A stretch of 29,120 bases of DNA, from assembly GCA_905193585.1 (NCBI GenBank), contig CAJJPG010000010.1:1-29120 (forward strand), written 5' to 3'. The notes under the pieces were generated by a model. It was not told the origin of the DNA. It ran no database searches and was given only the letters and a program-made list of their open reading frames with translations. The DNA is from an uncultured Oscillospiraceae bacterium. GTDB taxonomy: Bacteria > Bacillota > Clostridia > Oscillospirales > Acutalibacteraceae. The position numbers were made by a program, and so were the translations under genes. Shown here piece by piece: positions 17,340 through 24,401 of this stretch. The stretch's first letter is position 1. Every line of letters begins with the position of its first letter.

Positions 17340-19076
17340 ATGAATTTTGAAATTAAAAACGGCGATTTTTATAAGGACGGAAGACCTATAAAGCTGATAT
17401 CGGGCGCGGTGCATTATTTTCGCAATATGCCCGATACATGGGAAGATATTTTCGCAAAGCTGAAAGCCTTGGGCTGCAACTGTGTCGAAACCTACTGCGC
17501 GTGGAATCTTCACGAGCCCGAGCCCGGTAAATACGATTTTTCGGGCAGGCTGGATATTGAAGGCTTTATTAAAGCCGCCGAAAAAGCGGGGCTTATGGTA
17601 ATTGTCCGCCCGGGACCGTATATCTGCGCCGAGTGGGAGTTCGGGGGACTCCCCTGGTGGATTCAGTGCGATGAAGAAATTGAAATACGCTGTATGAACA
17701 AGGCTTATATCAAGCATTTCGACCGTTATCTTGATGTGCTTCTTGCAAAAATAAAGCCGCTGCTTGCAACAAACGGCGGGCCCGTAATTATGCTGCAATG
17801 CGAAAATGAATACGGCTATTACGGCGATGATAAAAAATATCTTGAATATTTAAGGGACGGCTACCGCCGCCGCGGAATAGACGTTCCGCTGTTTACATCG
17901 GACGGTACGGGTTATTCCGAGCTTGCCGACGGCACGGTGGAGGGCTGCCTGCCGACCCTTAATTTCGGCAGCAGGGTTGAAGAGAATTTTGCCTGCCACG
18001 ATAAAATGTTCCCGAACGTGCCTAAAATGTGTATGGAAATGTGGAACGGCTGGTTTGACGCGTGGGGAGATGAGCGGCACCACACAACAAGCGCTGACGC
18101 GTATGCGGGCGTTGTGCGGGATATGCTTAAAAAGGGCAGCCTTAATATGTATATGTTTATAGGCGGTACAAATTTCGGGTTTACCTCGGGGGCTAACCAT
18201 TATGAAAAGTTCGCGCCCGATGTTACAAGCTACGATTATGACGCGCTGCTGTCGGAGTGCGGCGATACCACCGAAAAATATTTCGCTGTACGAAAAGTTA
18301 TAGCCGAGGAAACGGGCGTAACACCGCCCGAAGTGCCCGCAAACCGCAAAAAGTATTCTTACGGCAGGGTTGGGCTTACAAACAGCGCGGGGTTACTGCC
18401 CAATCTTGATATTATTTCAAGCCCGATACACAGCGATGTGCCGCGCGCTATGGAGCACTATGGCACGGGCTACGGCTATATAGCCTACACCACCGTTTTA
18501 AACCGCGATTATACGGACGCGCCGCTTACATTCGCAGAGCTGGGCGACCGTGCGCAGGTGCTTGTAAATGACGAATTACAGGGCATTGCCTATATAAACG
18601 AGTCGCTTACGGTGAATATAACCGCAAAGGCGGGGGATAGGCTCACGGTGCTTGCAGAAAATATGGGCAGAGCGAATTTCGGCAATAAAATGATGCGCAA
18701 AAAGGGGCTGCCCGGCAGGGTGCTGCTCGGCAACAAGATTCATTTTTTGTGGGATGTATACCCGCTGCCTATGACCGATATATCCGCGCTTAAATTCGGC
18801 GAAAAAGCTACTGCGGACATTCCGGCGTTTTACAGGGGTACATTCTCGGCGGACGAGGCTTATGACACATTTTTAAGAACGGATAATTTCAAAAAGGGTT
18901 TTGTGCTGCTTAACGGCTTTAATCTCGGCAGATACTGGGAAGCAGGGCCGCAAAAAACGCTTTATGTGCCGCGCTCGCTTATTAAAAAGGGCGAAAACGA
19001 GGTTATTATTTTTGAAAGCGATGGACTGAAAGGAAAACCGGAAATCGAATTTACCGATAAACCGGAGTTGGGGTGA
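17340..19076 (+). CDS. Family 35 glycoside hydrolase, probable cytoplasmic beta-galactosidase
   Basis: GH35 enzymes release terminal beta-galactose from oligosaccharides or glycoconjugates. The 578-aa protein starts with a GH35 TIM barrel: SGAVHYFRNMPDTWEDIFAK near 21, ETYCAWNLHEPEPGKYDFSG near 50 and RPGPYICAEWEFGGLPWW near 90. QCENEYGYYG holds the likely acid/base Glu157 and CMEMWNGWFDAWG the likely nucleophile Glu233, matched to human GLB1 Glu188 and Glu268; IGGTNFG follows. The C-terminal half is beta-sandwich, ending with LLNGFNLGRYWEAGPQKTLYVP. There is no signal peptide, so it should act on imported sugars. The ATG at 17340 comes 13 bases after yqeK; a longer reading from 17289 would overlap yqeK. 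Codon use looks like its neighbours. The linkage (galactan, mucin or host glycan) cannot be read from sequence. Confidence 0.92.
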   Translation: MNFEIKNGDFYKDGRPIKLISGAVHYFRNMPDTWEDIFAKLKALGCNCVETYCAWNLHEPEPGKYDFSGRLDIEGFIKAAEKAGLMVIVRPGPYICAEWEFGGLPWWIQCDEEIEIRCMNKAYIKHFDRYLDVLLAKIKPLLATNGGPVIMLQCENEYGYYGDDKKYLEYLRDGYRRRGIDVPLFTSDGTGYSELADGTVEGCLPTLNFGSRVEENFACHDKMFPNVPKMCMEMWNGWFDAWGDERHHTTSADAYAGVVRDMLKKGSLNMYMFIGGTNFGFTSGANHYEKFAPDVTSYDYDALLSECGDTTEKYFAVRKVIAEETGVTPPEVPANRKKYSYGRVGLTNSAGLLPNLDIISSPIHSDVPRAMEHYGTGYGYIAYTTVLNRDYTDAPLTFAELGDRAQVLVNDELQGIAYINESLTVNITAKAGDRLTVLAENMGRANFGNKMMRKKGLPGRVLLGNKIHFLWDVYPLPMTDISALKFGEKATADIPAFYRGTFSADEAYDTFLRTDNFKKGFVLLNGFNLGRYWEAGPQKTLYVPRSLIKKGENEVIIFESDGLKGKPEIEFTDKPELG

Positions 19077-19079
19077 ATT

Positions 19080-19445
19080 ATGGAAAGTACAGAAATATTA
19101 AAAATCGCAGCGAATGCGCTGAACGAAAAAAAGGCGAAGGAGCTTGCCTCCGTTAAAATAGACAAGCTTACCGTAATTGCGGAGTATTTTTTAATGTGCA
19201 CCGCAACAAGCTCTACACATGTAAGAGCGCTTGCCGATGAGGTTGAAGAAAAGCTCAGCGAGGCGGGAGTTCAGCCCCACCACATAGAGGGCAAGACTAC
19301 GGGCTGGATTGTGCTTGATTACGGCTCGGTTATAGTGCATGTTTTCAGCCGTGACCAGCGCGAGTTTTACGCGCTTGATAAAATGTGGAGCGACGGCGAA
19401 CAGGTAGATTTAAGCGAATTGCTTACAGAGGTTGAGGGGGACTGA
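19080..19445 (+). CDS. rsfS: Ribosomal silencing factor RsfS
   Basis: RsfS binds L14 on the 50S subunit and blocks 30S joining, which saves energy in starvation. The 121-aa protein has the family elements KIDKLTVIAEYFLMCTATSS near 25, VRALADEVEEKL, GWIVLDYGSVIVHVF near 78 and LDKMWSDGEQ. The ATG lies three bases after the GH35 stop, with GGAG in the GH35 tail. Normally rsfS follows yqeK directly; here the GH35 gene intervenes. Confidence 0.94.
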   Translation: MESTEILKIAANALNEKKAKELASVKIDKLTVIAEYFLMCTATSSTHVRALADEVEEKLSEAGVQPHHIEGKTTGWIVLDYGSVIVHVFSRDQREFYALDKMWSDGEQVDLSELLTEVEGD

Positions 19446-19448
19446 AAA

Positions 19449-21863
19449 ATGGCAAAGGGTTACGATTACGCGCAAATTGAGAAAAAGTGGCAGGATATAT
19501 GGGATGAAAAGCAGACCTTCGCCGCAAAGGACGATTATTCTCTGCCTAAGTTTTACGGGCTGGTTGAGTTTCCGTATCCGTCGGGGCAGGGCTTGCATGT
19601 GGGTCACCCGCGCTCATACACGGCTATTGATATTGTCTGCCGCAAAAAAAGGCTTGAGGGCTACAATGTGCTTTACCCCATGGGGTGGGACGCATTCGGC
19701 TTGCCGACCGAAAACTTCGCCATAAAGAACCACGTTCACCCGGCGGAGGTTACAAAAAAGAACATTGCCAACTTTAAAAGGCAGCTGAAATCCTTAGGCT
19801 TTTCATTTGACTGGAGCAGGGAAATAAACACCACCGACCCCGAATATTATAAGTGGACGCAGTGGATTTTCTTACAGCTTTACAAAAAAGGGCTTGCTTA
19901 TAAAAAGAAAATGTCGGTTAACTGGTGCACCTCATGTAAGTGTGTGCTTGCAAATGAAGAGGTTGTAAACGGTCACTGCGAGCGCTGCGGCAGCGAGGTT
20001 ATTCACAAGGAAAAAAGCCAGTGGATGCTTAAAATTACCGATTACGCCGAAAAGCTGCTTGAAGGGCTTAACGACGTTGACTTTATAGACCGCGTAAAAA
20101 CGCAGCAGCGCAACTGGATAGGCCGCTCTTACGGCACTCAGGTTAAATTTTCCACCAATATAGGCGATACGTTTGAGGTGTTCACCACCCGCGCCGATAC
20201 GCTTTTCGGCGTTACCTATATGGTAATGTCGCCCGAGCACCCGCTTATAAATAAATGGGCGGATAAAATAACCAATATGGACGAGGTTACGGCATATAAG
20301 CAGGAGGCCGCCAAAAAGTCCGACTTTGAGCGCACCGAGCTTGCAAAGGATAAAACCGGCGTTAAAATTTCGGGTGTTACCGCAATAAACCCCGTAAACG
20401 GCAAGGAAGTGCCTATTTTCATTGCCGATTATGTGCTTATATCCTACGGCACGGGCGCCATAATGGCGGTTCCCGCGCACGATACGCGCGACTGGGAGTT
20501 CGCAAAGAAGTTCGGCTTGCCGATAATCGAGGTTGTAGCGGGCGGTGAGGACGTGCAGAAAGCCCCCTACACCGAGTGCGCCACGGGTAAGCTTGTAAAT
20601 TCGGGCTTCCTTAACGGTATGAGCGTTGAAGACGCTAAAAAGGCAATACAGGAGTGGCTTACCGAGCGTAACCTCGGCGAGCGCAAGACCAACTACAAGC
20701 TGCGCGACTGGGTGTTCTCACGCCAGCGCTATTGGGGCGAGCCTATTCCGATAGTGCACTGCGACAAGTGCGGCTATGTGCCCGTGCCCGAAAGCGAATT
20801 ACCGCTTGTGCTGCCGAATGTTGACTCATACGAGCCGACCGACAACGGCGAATCGCCCTTGGCTAAAATGACCGATTGGGTAAACACCACCTGCCCGCAC
20901 TGCGGCGGACCCGCTCACCGCGAGACCGACACAATGCCCCAGTGGGCGGGTTCCTCCTGGTATTTCCTGCGTTACTGCGACCCGCATAACGATAAGGCGT
21001 TAGCCTCACCCGAGGCGCTTAAATACTGGACGCCGGTTGACTGGTACAACGGCGGTATGGAGCACACTACGCTTCACCTGCTTTACAGCCGTTTCTGGCA
21101 CAAGTTCCTTTATGATATAGGCGTAGTGCCCACATCCGAGCCGTATGCCAAGCGCACAAGCCACGGTATGATTTTGGGCGAAAACGGCGAGAAAATGTCG
21201 AAATCGCGCGGAAATGTTGTAAACCCGGATGAAATTGTGCGGGATTACGGCGCAGACACCATGCGCGTTTACGAAATGTTTATAGGCGATTTTGAAAAGG
21301 CGGCGCCCTGGAGCCAGTCCTCAATTAAGGGCAGCAAGCGTTTTCTTGATAAGGTCTGGGCGCTTTCGGATAAGCTGACCGATGGCGACAGCTACCGCGC
21401 CGAGCTTGAATCGGCTTTCCACCGAACGGTAAAGAAAGTGACCGAGGATATTGAGGGGCTTAAAATGAACACCGCTATTGCGGCGCTTATGTCACTGCTT
21501 AACGATATTCAGGGCTTAGGCAGCATAAACCGGGCAGAGTTTAAAACATATCTTATTTTGCTTAACCCATTTGCGCCGCATATGACCGAGGAATTATGGC
21601 AGCAAGCGGGCTTTGAGGGAATGCTGAACGAGGCTGAATGGCCGAAGTACGACGAGGCGAAGTGCGCCGACAGCACGGTTGAAATCGCCGTTCAGGTAAA
21701 CGGCAAAATTAAGGCGCGCATAAACGTTGCGGCAGATATTGCCGCCCCCGACGCAATAGCCGCCGCAAAGGCGGACGGAGCGGTCGCAGCCGCAGTTGAC
21801 GGCAAGAATATTGTAAAAGAGCTTTATGTACCGAAAAAGCTTGTTAATATTGTTGTGAAATAA
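19449..21863 (+). CDS. leuS: Leucyl-tRNA synthetase
   Basis: LeuRS charges tRNA-Leu in the cytoplasm. The 804-aa class I synthetase has the HIGH-type motif HVGH at 50-53 within YPSGQGLHVGHPRSYT, a zinc-type cluster (CTSCKCV...CERC near 158-177), the CP1 editing domain (TTRADTLFGVTYMV near 248 and YGTGAIMAVPAHDTRDWEF near 333), KMSKS at 582-586 and the anticodon-binding region with a C-terminal VQVNGKIKARI segment. It starts three bases after rsfS and no T-box is present in front, so it is expressed with the operon. No terminator is visible after it before the secG promoter. Confidence 0.97.
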   Translation: MAKGYDYAQIEKKWQDIWDEKQTFAAKDDYSLPKFYGLVEFPYPSGQGLHVGHPRSYTAIDIVCRKKRLEGYNVLYPMGWDAFGLPTENFAIKNHVHPAEVTKKNIANFKRQLKSLGFSFDWSREINTTDPEYYKWTQWIFLQLYKKGLAYKKKMSVNWCTSCKCVLANEEVVNGHCERCGSEVIHKEKSQWMLKITDYAEKLLEGLNDVDFIDRVKTQQRNWIGRSYGTQVKFSTNIGDTFEVFTTRADTLFGVTYMVMSPEHPLINKWADKITNMDEVTAYKQEAAKKSDFERTELAKDKTGVKISGVTAINPVNGKEVPIFIADYVLISYGTGAIMAVPAHDTRDWEFAKKFGLPIIEVVAGGEDVQKAPYTECATGKLVNSGFLNGMSVEDAKKAIQEWLTERNLGERKTNYKLRDWVFSRQRYWGEPIPIVHCDKCGYVPVPESELPLVLPNVDSYEPTDNGESPLAKMTDWVNTTCPHCGGPAHRETDTMPQWAGSSWYFLRYCDPHNDKALASPEALKYWTPVDWYNGGMEHTTLHLLYSRFWHKFLYDIGVVPTSEPYAKRTSHGMILGENGEKMSKSRGNVVNPDEIVRDYGADTMRVYEMFIGDFEKAAPWSQSSIKGSKRFLDKVWALSDKLTDGDSYRAELESAFHRTVKKVTEDIEGLKMNTAIAALMSLLNDIQGLGSINRAEFKTYLILLNPFAPHMTEELWQQAGFEGMLNEAEWPKYDEAKCADSTVEIAVQVNGKIKARINVAADIAAPDAIAAAKADGAVAAAVDGKNIVKELYVPKKLVNIVVK

Positions 21864-21864
21864 A

Positions 21865-21893
21865 TTGCAGATTTGTGCAAAATATTTGTTGCA
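21865..21893 (+). repeat. Three TTGCA/TGCAA half-sites upstream of secG
   Basis: TTGCA (21865-21869), TGCAA (21876-21880) and TTGCA (21889-21893) form two nested inverted repeats with spacers of six and eight bases. The third half-site overlaps the proposed -35 of the secG promoter. This could be an operator, but no regulator is known from the sequence. Confidence 0.35.
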
Positions 21894-21917
21894 TATTTCG
21901 GTTTGGTGTGTTATTAT
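21889..21917 (+). promoter_or_regulatory. Probable promoter for secG-rpsU
   Basis: TTGCAT (21889-21894) is separated by 17 bases from TATTAT (21912-21917). The -10 is close to consensus and sits in an AT-rich run, while the -35 is weak. It lies in the only gap between leuS and secG. Confidence 0.5.
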
Positions 21918-21952
21918 ATATAGTGCCTATTCGTAAAATGGAGGTGTAATCT

Positions 21953-22201
21953 GTGAGTGCAGTTGAAATAATATTGGGAATTGCGGTTATTTTGGTTTCT
22001 CTTTTCATAATTGCCGTGGTTCTTTTGCAGCAGGGTCACCGCGCCGGTATTAACGGCGCTATATCCGGCGGTGCCGATACTTTCCTTTCCAAGAACAAAG
22101 CAAGAACGTTCGACGCGTCTTTGGCGCGCTGGACCAAGTGGGTCGCCGTTCTGTTTTTCGTATTGGCGATCGTTGCAAACGTTATTGCTTTAAGGGGTTA
22201 A
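21953..22201 (+). CDS. secG: Preprotein translocase subunit SecG
   Basis: SecG is the small non-essential subunit of the SecYEG protein-conducting channel. The 82-aa product has two hydrophobic helices (about 5-27 and 62-80) separated by the conserved LLQQGHRAGINGAISGGADTF segment, which fixes the assignment. It starts with GTG at 21953, preceded at good spacing by GGAGGTG (about 21940-21946). In many Firmicutes rnr and smpB follow secG; here the next gene is rpsU. Confidence 0.94.
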   Translation: MSAVEIILGIAVILVSLFIIAVVLLQQGHRAGINGAISGGADTFLSKNKARTFDASLARWTKWVAVLFFVLAIVANVIALRG

Positions 22202-22291
22202 AAATCCCGCGGTGCAGAGCCGTCCGCGTAGGACAGGCTATGTGCAAAATTAACAATTACCCCTGCTATTCTGCGGAGGGAGGGAATATAG
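22202..22291 (+). other. secG-rpsU intergenic spacer
   Basis: No gene is seen here. There is a CGCGG...CCGCG pairing near 22209-22228 without a T-tract, so it is not a clear terminator, and rpsU may be read from the secG promoter. It could be a short 5' leader for rpsU, but I recognise no known RNA family. Confidence 0.3.
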
Positions 22292-22468
22292 ATGAGTCAG
22301 GTTAGAATCAAAGAAAACGAGTCTCTCGATAACGCTCTGCGTCGCTTTAAAAGGCAGACCGCAAAGGACGGCGTTATTCAGGAGGTACGTAAGAGAGAGC
22401 ATTACGAAAAGCCCTCTGTAAAGCGTAAGAAGAAGTCGGAAGCTGCTCGCAAGAGAAAGTTCCGCTGA
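22292..22468 (+). CDS. rpsU: 30S ribosomal protein S21
   Basis: S21 is a small basic protein of the 30S platform near the anti-Shine-Dalgarno region and helps initiation. The 58-aa product begins MSQVRIKENESLDNALRRFK and ends in a lysine/arginine-rich tail (KRKKKSEAARKRKFR), which is the S21 pattern. GGAGGGAGGG at about 22275-22284 is the ribosome-binding site. It stands apart from the usual gatB/yqeY context and is followed by its own terminator. Confidence 0.95.
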   Translation: MSQVRIKENESLDNALRRFKRQTAKDGVIQEVRKREHYEKPSVKRKKKSEAARKRKFR

Positions 22469-22477
22469 TTTTGTTTG

Positions 22478-22507
22478 AAAAAGCGGTTGTAAAACCGCTT
22501 TTTTTAA
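22478..22507 (+). terminator. Intrinsic terminator after rpsU
   Basis: AAAAAGCGGTT (22478-22488) pairs with AACCGCTTTTT (22493-22503) around the loop GTAA and runs into a T-tract. It separates rpsU from the rsmD promoter. Confidence 0.92.
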
Positions 22508-22545
22508 TATGTTGATATGTTTTTTGCTCTGAAAACAAAAAAGTA

Positions 22546-22575
22546 TTGACAAAAGGTATGGTTTAGTGGGATAAT
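22546..22575 (+). promoter_or_regulatory. SigmaA promoter for rsmD-coaD
   Basis: A perfect TTGACA (22546-22551) is followed after 18 bases by GATAAT (22570-22575). Transcription should start near 22582, inside the inverted repeat described next. Confidence 0.8.
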
Positions 22576-22578
22576 ATA

Positions 22579-22597
22579 TAAGGTTATATAGACCTTA
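22579..22597 (+). repeat. Inverted repeat TAAGGT-N7-ACCTTA at the rsmD transcription start
   Basis: TAAGGT (22579-22584) and ACCTTA (22592-22597) are perfect inverted copies with a seven-base spacer, directly downstream of the -10. It is placed as a repressor operator would be, or it could fold as a small 5' hairpin in the mRNA. No matching known regulator is recognised. Confidence 0.45.
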
Positions 22598-22618
22598 CTA
22601 TTATTATCGGTGATATAA

Positions 22619-23164
22619 ATGCGAATTATAACAGGTACGGCAAGGGGAAGAAAGCTTGCCGCTCCCGAGGGGCGGGATGTACGCCCTACCCCCGAACGCG
22701 TTAAAGAGGGCATTTTCAGCGCGTTACAGTTTGATATTGAGGGCAGGCGCATGCTCGACCTTTTTGCGGGCTCGGGTCAGTTAGGGCTTGAGGCGCTCAG
22801 CCGCGGTGCGGAAAGCTGCACCTTTGTTGACGCGTCGGATGCTTCCTTAAACCTTGTGCGGAAAAATCTTGAAAGCACCGATCTTTCGGAAAAAGCCAAG
22901 GTTGTGCGCTCGGATTATGCGGCGTTTGCCGCCGCGAGCCGCGATACGTTTGATATTGTATTTCTCGACCCGCCCTATTCGGCAGGGCTTTTAATGCCGG
23001 CGGTTAAAGCAGTTTTGCCGCTTATGAGCGACTACGGCGTTATAGTTTGCGAGCATCCGCCGGAAGTAAAGTTGGATGAAGAAACCGGCGGTTTTAAAAT
23101 TGCTAAAGTCTACCGCTACGGCAAGGTGCTTGTAACCGTTTATCGGAAAGGGGAGAGTGTATGA
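22619..23164 (+). CDS. rsmD: 16S rRNA (guanine-966-N2)-methyltransferase RsmD
   Basis: RsmD methylates N2 of G966 in 16S rRNA during small-subunit assembly. The 181-aa protein starts MRIITGTARGRKL, has the SAM-binding LDLFAGSGQLGLEALSRGA at about 46-64 and the catalytic DPPY (in VFLDPPYSAGL near 118), which are the diagnostic features. GGTGAT at 22609-22614 is a Shine-Dalgarno match before the ATG. It overlaps coaD by ATGA, a pairing widely conserved in Firmicutes. Confidence 0.95.
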   Translation: MRIITGTARGRKLAAPEGRDVRPTPERVKEGIFSALQFDIEGRRMLDLFAGSGQLGLEALSRGAESCTFVDASDASLNLVRKNLESTDLSEKAKVVRSDYAAFAAASRDTFDIVFLDPPYSAGLLMPAVKAVLPLMSDYGVIVCEHPPEVKLDEETGGFKIAKVYRYGKVLVTVYRKGESV

Positions 23165-23667
23165 CTGAGCGTATTGCAGTTTGTCCCGGCAGCTTTGACC
23201 CGGTAACCTACGGTCACCTTGATATTATAACCCGCGCCGCCAAAATGTTTGACAGGCTTATAGTGGTAGTGGCATCCAACGGCGCAAAGCATTGTTCCTT
23301 TACCCCCGAAGAGCGCGTGAATATGATTAAAAAGTGTATTCCCGAGCTTCACAACGTTGAGGTTGAGCATTACGGCGGCTTACTTGCCGATTACGCCGCA
23401 AGCAAGGGCGCTAACGCAATAATTAAGGGTCTTCGCGCTATGTCTGATTTTGAATATGAATTTCAGATGGCGCTTACCAATAAAAAGCTGAATCCGCAGG
23501 TTGAAACTCTGTTTTTAACAACGGCTACACGGAATATGTATTTAAGCTCTAGCATGGTAAAGCAAATTGCCAGTATGGGCGGAGATATATCAAGCTTTGT
23601 TCCCGAGGTTATACGGGCGGATATAGTGAACAGGATTTTTATTAAAAAGGATACTACGGAGGAATAA
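23161..23667 (+). CDS. coaD: Phosphopantetheine adenylyltransferase
   Basis: CoaD joins 4'-phosphopantetheine and ATP to give dephospho-CoA, the penultimate step of CoA synthesis. The 168-aa product has CPGSFDPVTYGHLDII (7-22) with the TxGH nucleotidyltransferase motif, KGLRAMSDFEYEFQMA near 86 and the final YLSSSMVKQIA helix near 122. It overlaps rsmD by four bases and is followed after three bases by the coiled-coil gene. Confidence 0.97.
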   Translation: MTERIAVCPGSFDPVTYGHLDIITRAAKMFDRLIVVVASNGAKHCSFTPEERVNMIKKCIPELHNVEVEHYGGLLADYAASKGANAIIKGLRAMSDFEYEFQMALTNKKLNPQVETLFLTTATRNMYLSSSMVKQIASMGGDISSFVPEVIRADIVNRIFIKKDTTEE

Positions 23668-23670
23668 AAA

Positions 23671-24132
23671 ATGACACTTGACGAATTACTTGAACAGTTT
23701 GACGAGGTTTTGGACAGCGGAATCAAGATCCCCGGCAAGAAAACCGTGGTTGATATTGAAAAGCTCCGCGCGGTGGTTGACGATATTCGCCTTAACATTC
23801 CGGCTGAAATTAAGCAGGCAAAGGGTATTGTTGCCGACCGTGCAGATATTATTACAAACGCCAAGCGCGAGGCGGACGGTATTATCCGCAACGCCGAGGA
23901 GCGCGCAAAGGCTATGACCGCGCAGGAAGAAATTGTAAAGCTGGCGCAGCAAAAGGCGGCTGAAATAATTGCCACCTCGCAGCAGAAGAGCCGCGAAATG
24001 CGCAAGGCCGCGCAGGATTTTGTGGACGATATTATGCGCCGCGCCGATGAAGGGCTTACCGCCAACTTAGGCGAGGTAAGAAAGACCCGCGCCGCTTTAA
24101 AGCAGCAAATACCCTCTGCAAAAGAGAATTAA
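23671..24132 (+). CDS. Uncharacterised coiled-coil protein following coaD
   Basis: I do not recognise a named family with certainty. The 153-aa protein is soluble, with no signal peptide or membrane segment. After a short N-terminal region (TLDELLEQFDEVLDSG), residues about 30-145 are rich in A, E, K, Q and R with heptad-like spacing and should form one long helix or coiled coil. Its look is like subunit b/H of rotary ATPases or DivIVA-type scaffold proteins, and databases tend to label such proteins ATPase-like for this low-complexity reason; I do not claim that function. It starts three bases after coaD, so it is co-transcribed with rsmD-coaD, and it lies directly before the ileS T-box. Confidence 0.75.
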   Translation: MTLDELLEQFDEVLDSGIKIPGKKTVVDIEKLRAVVDDIRLNIPAEIKQAKGIVADRADIITNAKREADGIIRNAEERAKAMTAQEEIVKLAQQKAAEIIATSQQKSREMRKAAQDFVDDIMRRADEGLTANLGEVRKTRAALKQQIPSAKEN

Positions 24133-24143
24133 GTTAATATAAC
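24115..24143 (+). promoter_or_regulatory. Possible promoter of the ileS T-box transcript
   Basis: TATAAC (24138-24143) lies seven bases before the expected start point just ahead of T-box stem I (24152). A weak TCTGCA (24115-24120) is found 17 bases upstream, inside the preceding gene. The position fits but the -35 is poor. Confidence 0.4.
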
Positions 24144-24151
24144 ACTTTAAA

Positions 24152-24385
24152 AGCCAAGACGGAGACTGCGGTTTTTAAAAAGCGTTTTTAAGCGACTCGG
24201 GGGCGGTGCAAGCCCGAGAAACGTGAAAAAATCGGTATCACTCCCGAGCTGACGGCTGAAATTTTGCAGTAAGCCGCTCCGGTATTCCGCCGTTAGAGGG
24301 AACGCAGATTTTTTGTCTGCCGTAATGGGTGGTTTGAAGTTTTTTTAAGGCTTCGTCCTGTTATGGGGCGCAGCCTTTTTATTTT
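24152..24385 (+). promoter_or_regulatory. T-box leader of ileS with AUC (Ile) specifier
   Basis: T-boxes sense uncharged tRNA and allow read-through of a terminator. Stem I runs from AGCC (24152-24155) to GGCT (24254-24257). GGAG (24161-24164) pairs with CTCC (24241-24244) below the specifier loop, and CGGTTTTT (24169-24176) pairs with AAAAATCG (24227-24234) above it. The loop's 3' side GTATCA contains the specifier AUC (24237-24239) followed by the usual A. The apical hairpin CTCGGG...CCCGAG encloses GGTGCAAG, a typical T-box stem I apical motif. The T-box bulge region is GGGTGGTTTGAAG (24327-24339): TGGT would pair with the ACCA end of tRNA-Ile, GAAG pairs with CTTC (24351-24354) and GGG with TCC (24356-24358) as antiterminator. 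The competing terminator is at 24347-24385. Confidence 0.92.
24347..24385 (+). terminator. T-box-controlled terminator before ileS
   Basis: AAGGCT (24347-24352) with CGTCC (24354-24358) pairs with GGGCG (24366-24370) and AGCCTT (24372-24377), one mismatch between them, followed by TTTATTTT. The 5' arm is the same stretch used by the antiterminator, so the two folds exclude each other. Confidence 0.9.
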
Positions 24386-24401
24386 GAAAGGAGAAAAAAC
24401 A

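Noticed and set aside
17154..17798. 214-aa open frame on the - strand opposite yqeK and GH35
   Set aside because: It crosses two well-supported + strand genes and has no domain or ribosome-binding site.
24363..24401. Upstream ATG for ileS
   Set aside because: It lies in the loop of the T-box terminator and the added residues match no IleRS; GTG at 24402 has AAAGGAG at the right distance.
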